Positions 54,456 to 64,000 of a DNA stretch of 64,000 nt are shown piece by piece. The first letter of the stretch is position 1. The number at the start of each line of letters is the position of its first letter. The stretch spans positions 2,046,001-2,110,000 of the forward strand of contig OZ253586.1 in assembly GCA_965263155.1 (NCBI GenBank), given 5' to 3'. Below the pieces are notes generated by a model. That model was not told the origin of the DNA. It ran no database searches and saw only the letters and a list, made by a program, of their open reading frames with translations. Source of the stretch: JAAXIE01 sp965263155. Lineage in GTDB: Bacteria > Chloroflexota > Dehalococcoidia > Lucifugimonadales > JAAXIE01. A program made the translations under genes and the position numbers.

Positions 54456-55016
54456 CTATCCGGCTGGCAGGGGTCGGGCCCGGCGGCCGGGTCCGCCGGC
54501 GCCCTCGCGCACGTCTTTGGCCGTCGCCTCGTCGACGCCCTTGGGCCAACGGCGCTTGAGGGGGTCGCTAACCGTGAAGGTGAATCTGCCCACACCCTCG
54601 ACGCCAATCTCAATGGTGTCGCCGTCCTGCATCGCGCCGAGGCCCTGGTGGTTGGTGCCCATGAAGAGCACGTCGCCGGGGCTGATCTCCTCGATAGCCG
54701 CCACGTACTCGATCGATTCGGCGATAGAGTGGGCGAGGTCGTCGGTGTTGTAGTTAACGCGCAGCTCGCCGTCGACGCTCAAGGTGACCTGCAACTTCTC
54801 CGGGTCCGCGATTTCGTCCTTGGTCACAATGCAGGGACCAAGGGGACAGAAGGTGGGGTGCGATTTGTGCTCCGCGACGGGCAGCGTGTCTGGCGCCCGG
54901 CCGCCGCCGGTTGCCGGCATTCGCGCCGAGACATCCACACCCGCCGTGTAGCCGAAGACGTAGTCCATGGCCTCCGACGCCGGGATGTCCTTGCCGCCCT
55001 TGCTGAAGACCAACAC
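54456..55016 (-). pseudogene. Fumarylacetoacetate hydrolase family, N-terminally truncated
   Basis: The 186 codons read LVFSKGGKDIPASEAMDYVF, GYTAGVDVSARMP, then ADPEKLQVTLSVDGELRVNY, GDVLFMGTNHQGLGAMQDGD and TIEIGVEGVGRFTFTVSDPL. This is the C-terminal catalytic barrel of FAH/2-keto-4-pentenoate hydratase-like enzymes. The metal-binding part upstream is cut by the IS end at 55018. Without it the enzyme cannot work. Confidence 0.82.
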
Positions 55017-55017
55017 T

Positions 55018-55147
55018 AGCAGGCTGAGGAAGAATGGGGTTGTCGGTTTGACGTGGTGGGCTGAGTGGGCAGTGACGGCGTTCTCGCGAGATCGAAGACG
55101 GACTTGGGGCCCCGGCGGACGCTTCAGGAGCTGGTCTACAGGGGGGC
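55018..55147. mobile_element. IS right-end remnant
   Basis: TAGCAGGCTGAGGAAGAATG at 55018 matches the IS5-like inverted repeat, and the next 110 bp are similar to 7828-7955. No transposase is attached. It separates the truncated FAH-type gene from the SurA-like gene, whose last codons and stop (55136) lie within it. Confidence 0.7.
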
Positions 55148-56068
55148 TGGGGTGAGCTCATAGTAGGCATTCATATAGGCGATTGTCTTTTCTCGGGTGG
55201 TGCCTACAGCAGCAGCATCGATAACAACGACCTCAGCAGCATTGATCGCAGCACTTCGCGCGCGTTGCAGGATACCTTCTCCCGCTTCATAACTATTACT
55301 AATAGCTGTTAGCTCTTTAGTCCAACTTTCAATCGTAAACTCTCGACTGAGACGTTCCGTCAGAATCTGGTCAAAGAACACTTCAAATCCATAGGTCGAC
55401 ACGTGGTGGTCCAATTCTGGCTTTAGGCCGTACAAAAAGTCCGTCTTAGTCTCTTCGACGACAGATGCAACGTCATTCGGATCAGCTGAGTGTCCCGCAC
55501 GTATGGCTTCCGAAAGAACCGCTAATCTCACAACAAATGTCGCAAGTGCGACGCTATCGATTCCATGCAATTCAATAACTGAAATCCTGCTTCCTAACAC
55601 CTTTCCCAATCCTGAACTTTCAGGGATAAGTGAATCAGGATCGAATGGATTCCCGATTCTATCACCGACTTGTTCGTCCGGGACGATCCGGGAAACCGTC
55701 TCACGGAACAGGGTGAGCTGGTCTGATACAGTTGTTTGGGCTTCCATGATTTCAATATCAGTGATTGGATAACCATTTACACGGGCAACAATTGTTGCCT
55801 CTTCGTGATACTGAACTCCTCGTATCACTGGCCCCTTCCGTTCGCCAGTCATTGTGTTCACCGCGGATTGAGCTTGGAGGTCGTGCGCGTTGACCTGGGG
55901 GAGGGCAATTGGGGTCACAACAACCAACCCAAGATCGTCCCGAACTGTTGCTGATACTACTTGGGCCTTCCCGTCAGTTTGGACTGCCTCAGTTGCCAGC
56001 GTCCCATGGAGATTTGCAAATGCGACAGAAACAATGACGACAACTAGTACCAGATTACGCATTCGCAT
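55136..56068 (-). CDS. Secreted protein with SurA/PrsA-like N-terminal domain
   Basis: ATG 56068 (or 56062) starts MRMRNLVLVVVIVSVAFANL, a signal peptide. At about residues 95-120 TIVARVNGYPITDIEIMEAQ resembles the start of SurA_N-type chaperone domains. A helical region follows, but no rotamase domain. The last residues (YYELTPAPL) are encoded within IS-end sequence, so the natural C-terminus may have been replaced. No strong ribosome binding site. Confidence 0.55.
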   Translation of the reverse strand: MRMRNLVLVVVIVSVAFANLHGTLATEAVQTDGKAQVVSATVRDDLGLVVVTPIALPQVNAHDLQAQSAVNTMTGERKGPVIRGVQYHEEATIVARVNGYPITDIEIMEAQTTVSDQLTLFRETVSRIVPDEQVGDRIGNPFDPDSLIPESSGLGKVLGSRISVIELHGIDSVALATFVVRLAVLSEAIRAGHSADPNDVASVVEETKTDFLYGLKPELDHHVSTYGFEVFFDQILTERLSREFTIESWTKELTAISNSYEAGEGILQRARSAAINAAEVVVIDAAAVGTTREKTIAYMNAYYELTPAPL

Positions 56069-56112
56069 AATATGTTTCAATGACAATCCCTTGTCCCTTT
56101 CAGAGATCACAC

Positions 56113-56935
56113 TTATCCAACTTGGAAACATTGGCGAATATCTGGCGCCCCTCCATCCCAAAGAATGGCAGGGTGCGCACCAGAAAACACGGCAGTAAAG
56201 ACCTCCAAGAATCCATCTATAGTGCCAGCCCATGTGGCTCGGATCTCAACCCGATTACCTTCTTTTGTGCTGCGTGGGAATCGAGTGTCATTCTCCCAGC
56301 TCCATTTGGTCGAAAGAGGCTTCGTAATCGTAATGGTACCTTCTTCATCAAGATCGGTGTCCGATTCATGAATGTGAAACCACTCACCTCCATTCAAGAG
56401 GTATCGAGTTGTTGCGCTTTGATAGGCCATGCGCCCATTCGATTTAAGGTAGTGAGTATTAGTGTGGCTTATGAAGCCGTTACAGTTGTTGAACTCGATC
56501 CATCTCTCCTCCATGCTATCAGCCGTCTTGACACTTCTGACGTCGAAGGGCACTCCCCTCGTCTCGTTGTCGGTCTCAGGAGAGTGATGACGGTAGACGT
56601 TAGCCACTAACGCGGTTGTCGGGGTGCCTTCAATCTTGTGTGACCACATTCCGCATTTTACACGGTTACAGGCACGTATTCTAATTTGGTAAGTCGTACC
56701 GTTGCTGAGTCCAAGAACCACTCCTTGTTGTAAGAAACTCTCTGCTGGCTCAAATATCACAGGGAGTTGCGAGGCAATCATGCCTATTTCATTGTGTTCC
56801 AACTGGTAGGCATTAATCGGATCACCACCGTTTGGCGGCTTGGACCACCATACGTTCAAACTTCCATCATTCGGTGACAAGATGCCAAGCTCAGATATCT
56901 TATAAGGAGGGCCGGGGAGGTGTTCTTCCGCATAA
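56113..56935 (-). pseudogene. Fibronectin type III-containing fragment
   Basis: The frame enters from about 56935 with PPYKISELGILSPNDGSLNV then WWSKPPNGGDPINAYQLEHN and GLSNGTTYQIRIRACNRVKC, a single FN3 domain, and continues with a 150-residue tail (FNNCNGFISHTNTHYLKSNG; KWSWENDTRFPRSTKEGNRV). It joins directly to the RCC1 gene's end in another frame, so an RCC1-FN3 protein was probably broken by a frameshift near 56930. Confidence 0.55.
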
Positions 56936-58043
56936 CCGGACCAGTCTCCAGCGATCCGTTGGCCCTCACCCCGCAGGTATGGGAATTCCCGGCGCTGATG
57001 GACGCGAACTCGCCCCTGGACGGCGTGGCTTGCCCGTATCCATCATTGCCCCAACAGGCCACCGAGCCATCGGGCTTTATTCCGCAGGTATGGGCATATC
57101 CGGAGCTGATGGACGCGAACTCGCCCCCGGGCGGCGTGGCTTGCCCGTATCTATCATTGCCCCAACAGGCCACCGAGCCGTCGGCCCGGACTCCGCAGGT
57201 GTGGCTGTCCCCGGTGCTGATCGATGTAAACTTCCCTCTCCGCGGCGTTGTTTGACCGAGGTTATCCAGGCCCCAGCAGGCTACCAAGCCGTCGGTCTTC
57301 ACACCGCAGGTGTGATTCGACCCGGCGCCGACGGAAGTGAACCCGCCTTCGGGTGGCGTGGCTTGGCCGTACTCATCGTTGCCCCAGCATGCCACTGAGT
57401 TGTTGCCCTTCACCCAGCAGGTGTGGAACTGGCCCGCGCTGATAGTCTCGAGGATGGGTTGTCCCACCCATTGATCGCCCGACTCCGGCCCACCAGCCTC
57501 CCCAGCGGATTCCGAATCGTCCGTGGGTTCCCGATCATCCTGCGTGTCGTCGTCCCCTGGGAGGTCGGAAGTCGCCGCGGGACGGGCGCCGTCACCGTTG
57601 GTGCCTTCAGCAGATGTGCCTCCATCCTCCGCAGGCTCGTGAGTCTCCATTGGGAGAGGGCTGTCTTCGTTGACACCCCCAACCGGCGTGTCCCCGTCGC
57701 CCGCAAGCTCAGGACTCACTGCTGGGCTGAGGCTGTCTCCATTGGCGCTGTCAACCGGCGCGTCGTCTGCGGCCGCGGGAGTCTCCGTTGGGAGAGGGCG
57801 ATTTCTGTCTGCGTCGTCTGCAGGCTCGTTAGTGTTCGCTGGAAGGAGACTGACTCCGTTGGCAACGGCAACCGGGGTCTTGCCCGCAGGCACGGCAGTC
57901 TCCGCTGGGCGGGGATTGTCTGTGGTGGTCTGGGCATTAGGTGGATCTCGCTCGCCGCAGGTCGCCGAAACCGTGAGCACCAACCCCAGCAACAGTACCA
58001 GCCCAACCCTTGCCCAAATCGTGGGGCCGTCCCGTCCGGTCAT
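56856..58043 (-). CDS. RCC1-repeat secreted protein, frameshifted at 3' end
   Basis: ATG 58043 (GGAG at -10) gives MTGRDGPTIWARVGLVLLLG and LVLTVSATCGE, a signal peptide. A long acidic linker rich in Pro, Asp, Thr (about residues 35-190) contains repeats of PxxTxEPADD type. Five RCC1 blades follow (HTCGVKTDGLVACWGLDNLG and kin). After RANGSL the sequence leaves the RCC1 pattern and ends quickly in a new frame. It likely continued into the FN3 fragment. Confidence 0.7.
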   Translation of the reverse strand: MTGRDGPTIWARVGLVLLLGLVLTVSATCGERDPPNAQTTTDNPRPAETAVPAGKTPVAVANGVSLLPANTNEPADDADRNRPLPTETPAAADDAPVDSANGDSLSPAVSPELAGDGDTPVGGVNEDSPLPMETHEPAEDGGTSAEGTNGDGARPAATSDLPGDDDTQDDREPTDDSESAGEAGGPESGDQWVGQPILETISAGQFHTCWVKGNNSVACWGNDEYGQATPPEGGFTSVGAGSNHTCGVKTDGLVACWGLDNLGQTTPRRGKFTSISTGDSHTCGVRADGSVACWGNDRYGQATPPGGEFASISSGYAHTCGIKPDGSVACWGNDGYGQATPSRGEFASISAGNSHTCGVRANGSLETGPVMRKNTSPALLIRYLSLASCHRMMEV

Positions 58044-58120
58044 CGTGGACTCCAGCCCTTCGGATAAGAAATTATACGCAATCCTACGTACAGGGGAAGT
58101 AAATGACCTATGTAATAGCC

Positions 58121-58143
58121 GGTGCGGGCGATGGGACTCGAAC
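58121..58143 (-). repeat. tRNA 3'-end fragment (possible attachment site)
   Basis: The minus strand reads GTTCGAGTCCCAT followed by CGCCCGC, A and CC, which is a T-loop, 3' T-stem strand, 7-base acceptor strand, discriminator and CC of a tRNA. The 5' part of the tRNA is missing: no GCGGGCG lies upstream. Such 3' fragments are left by integrases that use tRNA genes as attachment sites. No second copy is seen within this window. Confidence 0.5.
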
Positions 58144-58429
58144 CACATGAGCAATGCCCGGCAGCTTTGTAGATACCTTGGCAGTGAAGCGGCCTACCGA
58201 AGCCGCCGCTTGTAGGGAGGGCCTACGCGCCTACTTGCTTTCCCGGTGCCTCCGGTAGAACCGCCACAGACCGTATGAGGCAGGCGATGGGAGTTGCGCG
58301 GCTCGACAGCGCTGGGGACGCTGGCAGTGGCCGGCGTACTGCCAGAGGGCGACCAAGAGAACTGAACCGGGCACCGCGAAACGGTCGAAAACCGATTGAA
58401 GCGACACTCCCGCCCAGTGAGGGACCTCT

Positions 58430-59186
58430 TCCTCTGGACATCGGACCACGAGAGGCGTGGGACTCGCATTCTTGGAACTCTGACTGGTTGGCATGGGCGA
58501 GGCAACGCACTTTTCGACCGCTGGCCGATGGTGGTGAGTCTCTCAGGTGGGTCCCATACGGTGGCCAAAGCAGACCGAGATTGCAGTCAGCGGTATTGGT
58601 ACGGTAGCTGCGGCCCGGATCACGCCACGCAACGGATCGACCGCGCCGTTCATCGCCGTCTCCGATGTACGGGCGATGGATAGGAACGCATCCCAGCGTC
58701 AAAAGCTCCTGGAGCTTTGGATATGCCGATGGTTCCGTCCACCGCATCATCTCGGACCTCTCGGCCTTCATCGGCCATGAAAATCCGCAGACACATCGCA
58801 TACTAGCGACCGGTGACCTCAACATCCTGCATGGCTATGGCGATGGCAGCAGACCTCCATACTGGGAGGCACGCTACCGGTCCGTGTTCGTGAGGATGGC
58901 GTCCATTAGGCTGGAGTTCGTAGGGCCGCAGGTGCCAAACGGACGATAGGCAGAGACGAGCGCGATGCACGAACCTGCGGATTCTAGGAATGTCGTGACA
59001 TGTTATCTTCCCGGCAGGAACCCGACACTGCAAGCAATTATTCAACTCGGCTACGTCTTCGCCTCCCGTGGCTTCCATGAGGGCATCACGGTGAGGGCCA
59101 TGAATGGCGTTGAGGAATGGGGTACAAGCGACCACTGCCGCGTGCAGATCAAGATCGTGGACGGAGTAGCCCCCGCCGATATCTAA
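58430..59186 (+). pseudogene. Endonuclease/exonuclease/phosphatase (EEP) family, decayed
   Basis: The recognisable part reads THRILATGDLNILHGYGDGS, YWEARYRSVFVRMASIRLEF and VGPQVPNG, then in the same frame after a TAG stop (58947, probably from CAG) NVVTCYLPGRNPTLQAII, LGYVFASRGFHEGITVRAMN and EWGTSDHCRVQI. GDLN and SDH are EEP catalytic motifs. The upstream third requires several frame changes (SDWLAWARQRTF; IAVSGIGTVAAAR). Confidence 0.7.
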
Positions 59187-59503
59187 TAGGGAGATGTCGC
59201 TCCATGGCGCAGTCATGGAGGAAACCGCACGATGATGGCCTGCAGGAGGCGCGATGGGAGGGCTCACTTTCATTCATGGGTGCCGCCCGGTTAGGGAACG
59301 TACTGAGGACTCTTCCGAGTAGCGTCGCGTGATCAATGCCGCCATCAAGTTTGGCTCTCGGCGGATATGCCCCAATTGAGCTAAGTGCAAGCACTCGGCG
59401 GAAGGCCGTGTCGCTACACAGGGACTCTTGCCGCCTACGCCACTAGACCTGCTAGAGGGGGCACCCAGACATGTCGGGAGCAACCCCAGTCCTTCCCCCG
59501 CCC

Positions 59504-60104
59504 ATGGCGGAAGCGGAGGTGCGGGATGCGCGGCAGGCATGAGGAACAGGAAGTGATGTTGGCCTACGTGAATCTGGAGGAGCGGGTACCCAAGGACCAT
59601 CCCCTGCGCACCATCAAGACCGTGGCCGACGAGGCGCTGAAACGTCTCTCACCTGAGTTCGACCGGATGTACTCCAAGGTGGGCCGGGCCTCGGTGCCAC
59701 CGGAGCGATTGTTGAAGGCATCCCTGTTAATCTCCCTCTACTCGGTTCGCAGCGATCGAGCCTTCTGTGAGGAGCTGGAATACAATCTGCTGTTCCGCTG
59801 GTTTTTGGACATGAACCTGATGGAGCGGAGCTTCGACCCCACGGTGTTCACCAAGAACCGGAAACGACTGCTCGAACACAAGACGGGGCAGGCCCTGTTC
59901 GATGAGGTGGTATGGGAGGCGGACCGCCGTGGACTGCTGTCGGACGAGCACTTCAGCGCTGGACGGGACATTGATAGAGGCAGTGGCCAGCATCAAGAGC
60001 TTCCGACGGCGCGAAGATCAGGAGGGATCACCTGATGATGACCCCGGCAATCCGTGGGTGGACTTTCGCGGAGAGAGGTTGAAGAACGAGACCCACGAGA
60101 GCAG
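59504..60104 (+). pseudogene. IS5-like transposase, truncated copy D
   Basis: From the ATG at 59526 this follows the intact copies until HFSVDG, where one inserted C shifts the frame (59955-59961). The match resumes as LDGTLIEAVASIKSFRRRED and ends at NETHESR (60104), losing the last 45 percent and both inverted repeats. Upstream similarity begins only 22 bp before the ATG. It ends 108 bp before the large surface-protein gene. Confidence 0.88.
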
Positions 60105-60211
60105 GCTGCCGCCGTACGGGTTGCTGGCCACCTCCCCTGTGTCCAGTCGCGTCCTCTGCATACCAGCAAGCCGACTCTTCTGTTATTGTTGTTCTGACCA
60201 AAAGCGGCAAT

Positions 60212-63200
60212 ATGAAATTCGACCGAATGAAGTTCATCTTGGCCATACTCACCGCTTGTCTATTGTGGGGCAGTGGCGGCGCTATAACCCATGCGCTAGC
60301 TCAGGAAGGGCCGTGCGCCGATGGCATTGCTGTAGTCAGACCACGACAGAACCCATTGCTGGTACAAGATTGCAATCTCCTACTTGCATCCCGGAACACC
60401 TTGTCCAGGGTCGGCCGCAGACTAATATGGACAGTCAATACACCGATGCCCAAGTGGGATGGCATCTCGATATCCGGGTCGCCAGCTCGCGTCACGGCGC
60501 TGGTAATCCCGGGGGATGATGGTGGAGAGGGAAGTCTGAAGGGAAGCATACCTCGGGAATTGGGAGGCCTGACGGCGTTGGAGGTCTTGGATCTGAGCGG
60601 GAATGGGCTGACCGATAGCATCCCCGCAGAACTGGGTGAGCTTAAAGAACTTCGCACTTTGGATCTCAGCAGAAACAGTCTGACGTCGGAGATACCGGAC
60701 GCCTTGGGTCGACTCACAAATCTACAGTCTTTGCGGTTGAATGGCAACGAATTGACCGGAGAACTCCCCAAGCAGTTAGGCGGACTTACAAAGCTGCAAT
60801 GGTTGGAACTGTCCAACAACGAGCTAACCGGAGAGATTCCTCCAGAGTTGGGGAACATGACAAGTCTGGACTGGCTGAGTCTAGGGTCCAACCAGTTGAC
60901 AGGCGAGATTACAAGAGAGTTGAGCCAGCTCCCTCGTCTTCGCGTACTGTGGCTGAGCTACAACCAGTTGACGGGCAGCATCCCGGCAGCATTAGGCCAG
61001 CTTAGGACCTTGGAGGAGCTGGATCTGGGCAACAACGAATTGACTGGAGGTATCCCAGAGGAATTGGGCGAGCTCGCCAATCTGAAGAAGCTGATTCTAC
61101 TCGGTATCGAGCTTTCCGGGCCGATACCGGAAGCGCTACGTCGCCTTAACAGATTGGAATTGTTGTGGCTGCAACGCAATAGGTTGACAGGAGAAGTTCC
61201 GGCTTGGCTCGGCACACTAAGCCAGCTTACTTACTTAAACCTTGGTGAGAATCAATTGACGGGGGAGATCCCGGCGTCGCTCGGCGACCTAACCAACCTC
61301 CAACATTTGTCACTCGGCGACAACGAGTTGTCCGGGAAGATACCGCCCGAACTGGGTTATCTCTCCAGCTTGGAGTCATTGGACTTGACTGGCAACCAGC
61401 TAGTCGGGGGAATCCCTGTAGAGCTCGGCGGCCTGGCGACGCTCCAGTCGTTGGCCTTGCGCAAGAATCAGATTGAGGGCGAGATCCCATCAGTATTGGG
61501 TAGCCTTTCTAATCTGAGATATCTGTACCTAGGAGGAAACCGGCTGACCGGTGAGGTCCCGGAAACCCTAGGTGAACTCACGGAGCTCGTCTACCTAGAA
61601 TTGTATGGAAACCGGCTGACTGGGGAGTTCCCCGAGACCTTGGGCAAACTTGAGAATATACTCGGGGTTTGGCTACAGGATAACGACCTGACCGGTTGCG
61701 TCCCAACATCGTTCATTACTGATGGAGACATCCACATCGACAATACCGGCCTGAAATTCTGCTTCGCTGTAGACGACGCATCGGCCACCGTCGCCTCCCC
61801 CGCCTTGTTGACTGTGGCAGAGCACAACGCGCTCACCATCGAAGAATCTGTGCTGCTCGCAAACGACATCGAAACGACCAACTACGCGCTTCGCATCCTA
61901 CGTGTTGGCGACGCGGCCAACGGCAGAGTATCTCTGGATGGGTCCGCGGTAATCTACAGGCACGACGGGTCCGAGACGGCAACAGGTAGCTTTACCTACA
62001 CTGCCGGAGATGGCGTCCATGAGTCCACTGCGTTGGTGACGCTAGCTGTAACACCGGTAAACGACCCGCCCGTGGCATTCGACGACAACGCCGCCTTGGA
62101 AGAAGGGGGTATCCTTTTAATCGAGGCGCGTGTCCTGATTTCCAACGACGCGGATGCGGAGAGCGACGAACTAAAGATCTCAGCGATCGGTAACACGGAC
62201 AACGGCAGGCTGTTACTCGACGGGACGGCTATCATTTATGTACATGACGGGTCGGAGACGACCGCGGATAGCTTCACATACACCGTCACCGACGGCATGG
62301 ATACTGGTTCTGCGACGGTGACGCTCACCGTCACACCCGTGAACGACCCCCCAGTGGCACTCGACGACGACGACGCGGTTCAAGAAGGGGCGATGCTGTC
62401 GATCCAGGCGTCGACTCTGCTGGCCAATGACACCGACGCAGAGAACAACAATATAAGAATTTCAGCGGTTGGGACTGCGGTCAACGGTACGGTCTCATTA
62501 GACGGGACCACCGTCACCTATGAACATGATGGGTCGGAAACGAGCACAGATAGCTTCACCTACACAGTGAGCGACGGGACCTACACCGACTCTGCGACAG
62601 TGATGCTCACCGTGACCCCCGTGAATGACCCGCCTCTGCCACTCGACGACGCTGGCTCCACGGAAGAAGGCGGCATACTGATAGCTGAGGTATCGGTGTT
62701 GTTGGCCAACGACACCGATGCCGAGGATGACCCTCTGAAGGTCTCAACGGTCGGCGACGCCGTGAACGGGAATGTATCCCTAGACGGTTCGATCGTCATT
62801 TATGAGCATGATGGATCTGAGACCACTACGGGCAGCTTTACCTACACCCTCAGCGACAGCATAGACACCGGCTCTGCAACAATGACCGTCACTGTAACTC
62901 CGGTGAACGACCATCCTGTGGCTCTCGACGACAACGCCACTTTGGAGGAAGGAGGGACGTTGTCCATCGAAGCCTCGACGTTGCTGGCCAACGATACCGA
63001 CGCGGAGAACAATGTGCTCAAAGTCTCAGCGGTCGGCGACGCCGTGAACGGCACAGTGATGTTGGGCGGATTAATCGTCACCTACGAGCATGACGGTTCA
63101 GAGACGATCACAGGTAGCTTTACCTATACCGTCAGCGACGGCATAGCCACCGGCTCTGCAATCATGACTGTCAATATAACTCCGGTAAACGACCCTCCTC

Positions 63201-63868
63201 TGGTTCTCGACGACGACGCCACTTTGGAGGAAGGAGGGACGCTGTCCATCGAATCGTCGGCGTTGCTGGCCAACGACACCGATGCGGAGAACGATGTGCT
63301 CAAAGTCTCAGTGGTCGGCGTTCCGGTGAACGGCACAGTGATGTTGGATGACGCTACCGTCACCTACGAGCATGACGGTTCGGAGACGACTACGGCCAGC
63401 TTTACCTACACCGTCAGTGACGGCATAGACACCCGCTCTGCAACGGTGGCTGTCAATATAACTCCGGTTAACGATCCCCCCGTGGCCGTCGACGATACTG
63501 CCTCTTTGGAAGAGGGGGCCACGCTAATGGTCGAGGCATCTATTCTGTTGGCCAACGACACGGATGAGGAGGGAGACACATTGCAACTCACAGAGGTGGG
63601 TGCCGCGGTCAACGGGGTGGTATCACTGGACGGGGCAACCATCACCTTTGAGCATGACGGATCAGAGACGACCATAGGCAGCTTCACCTACGTCGTCAGC
63701 GACGGCGCAGACGACGCTTCCGGGTCAGTTATGATCACCGTGACACTGGTGGCAGACCTGCCCTTCGTGCTGTGGGTCGCACTAGTCCTTGGAGTCGGGC
63801 TTGTCACAGTGGTAGTTCTCGTGGCGATCCGGTCAATAAGGACCAGACAGCGACAGGGCAAACAGTAA
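60212..63868 (+). CDS. Large LRR and tandem-repeat surface protein
   Basis: A 1218-residue cell-surface protein. Residues 1-31 (MKFILAILTACLLWGSGG and on) are a signal peptide. Residues about 115-490 hold some 16 leucine-rich repeats of 24 residues with the plant-like form LTGEIPxxLGxLxxLxxLxL. Seven cadherin-like tandem units of 94 residues follow (LLANDTDAEND, NGTVSLDG, YEHDGSETTTGSFTYTVSDG, TPVNDPPVALDD). The end is a membrane anchor LWVALVLGVGLVTVVVLVAI and a basic tail. Aspartates in DxDAE suggest calcium binding. Likely an adhesin or contact protein. ATG 60212 lacks a strong binding site; 60227 is an alternative. Confidence 0.88.
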   Translation: MKFDRMKFILAILTACLLWGSGGAITHALAQEGPCADGIAVVRPRQNPLLVQDCNLLLASRNTLSRVGRRLIWTVNTPMPKWDGISISGSPARVTALVIPGDDGGEGSLKGSIPRELGGLTALEVLDLSGNGLTDSIPAELGELKELRTLDLSRNSLTSEIPDALGRLTNLQSLRLNGNELTGELPKQLGGLTKLQWLELSNNELTGEIPPELGNMTSLDWLSLGSNQLTGEITRELSQLPRLRVLWLSYNQLTGSIPAALGQLRTLEELDLGNNELTGGIPEELGELANLKKLILLGIELSGPIPEALRRLNRLELLWLQRNRLTGEVPAWLGTLSQLTYLNLGENQLTGEIPASLGDLTNLQHLSLGDNELSGKIPPELGYLSSLESLDLTGNQLVGGIPVELGGLATLQSLALRKNQIEGEIPSVLGSLSNLRYLYLGGNRLTGEVPETLGELTELVYLELYGNRLTGEFPETLGKLENILGVWLQDNDLTGCVPTSFITDGDIHIDNTGLKFCFAVDDASATVASPALLTVAEHNALTIEESVLLANDIETTNYALRILRVGDAANGRVSLDGSAVIYRHDGSETATGSFTYTAGDGVHESTALVTLAVTPVNDPPVAFDDNAALEEGGILLIEARVLISNDADAESDELKISAIGNTDNGRLLLDGTAIIYVHDGSETTADSFTYTVTDGMDTGSATVTLTVTPVNDPPVALDDDDAVQEGAMLSIQASTLLANDTDAENNNIRISAVGTAVNGTVSLDGTTVTYEHDGSETSTDSFTYTVSDGTYTDSATVMLTVTPVNDPPLPLDDAGSTEEGGILIAEVSVLLANDTDAEDDPLKVSTVGDAVNGNVSLDGSIVIYEHDGSETTTGSFTYTLSDSIDTGSATMTVTVTPVNDHPVALDDNATLEEGGTLSIEASTLLANDTDAENNVLKVSAVGDAVNGTVMLGGLIVTYEHDGSETITGSFTYTVSDGIATGSAIMTVNITPVNDPPLVLDDDATLEEGGTLSIESSALLANDTDAENDVLKVSVVGVPVNGTVMLDDATVTYEHDGSETTTASFTYTVSDGIDTRSATVAVNITPVNDPPVAVDDTASLEEGATLMVEASILLANDTDEEGDTLQLTEVGAAVNGVVSLDGATITFEHDGSETTIGSFTYVVSDGADDASGSVMITVTLVADLPFVLWVALVLGVGLVTVVVLVAIRSIRTRQRQGKQ

Positions 63869-63878
63869 CCCTTTCCCC

Positions 63879-63898
63879 GTCCGGTTCCGCCACCGGAC
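63879..63898 (+). terminator. Hairpin after the surface-protein gene
   Basis: GTCCGGT, loop TCCGCC, ACCGGAC, 10 bp after the stop. A 7-bp stem without a clear U-tract; weak terminator candidate. Confidence 0.4.
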
Positions 63899-64000
63899 AG
63901 CGATTTCTCGAAAGAACATCATAATGCCCATCGGGCAACCCACCCGAGACCGTCGCACGAGATTGCAGGACAGTGACTCGTTTCCACCTTTCCCCACCCT

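Overview
Most of this 64-kb window is accessory DNA: transposase copies and remnants, frameshifted gene fragments, short conserved hypothetical genes, and one intact type I-E CRISPR-Cas locus with a very long array. No rRNA gene or intact tRNA was seen. The GC-rich composition, many secreted or lipoprotein genes with Thr-Pro-rich linkers, RCC1-repeat lipoproteins, collagen-like lipoproteins and an LRR/cadherin-like surface protein suggest a Chloroflexota (Dehalococcoidia/SAR202-like) genome. That placement is inference only; nothing here is a phylogenetic marker.

Layout. 0.1-6.4 kb: MFS exporter, P4-type integrase, IS630 and IS1 remnants, an IS5-like 3' fragment, an AlpA regulator and a mosaic of non-coding repeated modules. 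6.4-24 kb: two complete IS5-like elements (6.46-7.80 and 18.37-19.71 kb) among degraded and small genes: a small conserved module in two copies, a McrB-like ATPase fragment, a zinc-ribbon protein, two small DNA-binding proteins, two collagen-like lipoproteins (one fused to a gluzincin-like protease), Thr-Pro-linker lipoproteins, and DUF262 and DUF1016 remnants. 24.3-42.3 kb: a 40-nt perfect palindrome, then cas3-cse1-cse2-cas7-cas5-cas6e, a 256-bp gap, cas1-cas2 and a short leader, then about 136 repeats and 135 spacers. 42.4-51.4 kb: a lipoprotein, a Replic_Relax-type protein, a PD-(D/E)XK-like candidate, a DUF6884 gene overlapping an HhH-GPD-like gene, and small conserved genes. 51.7-64 kb: two RCC1-repeat proteins, a truncated fumarylacetoacetate-hydrolase gene, an FN3 fragment, a SurA-like secreted protein, a tRNA 3' fragment, an EEP-nuclease pseudogene, a broken IS copy and a 1218-residue LRR/tandem-repeat surface protein.

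How parts work together. The cas genes form one rightward operon with mostly 4-bp overlaps; the array reads away from cas2, and its repeats degenerate at the far end. The strongest new observation is inside the array: two spacer pairs (40/66 and 101/108) differ only at codon third positions and encode identical peptides, which points to sampling of the same genes from diverged relatives of a virus. The unusual 256-bp gap before cas1 holds a hairpin resembling the CRISPR repeat and a 52-codon ORF whose stop overlaps the cas1 start.
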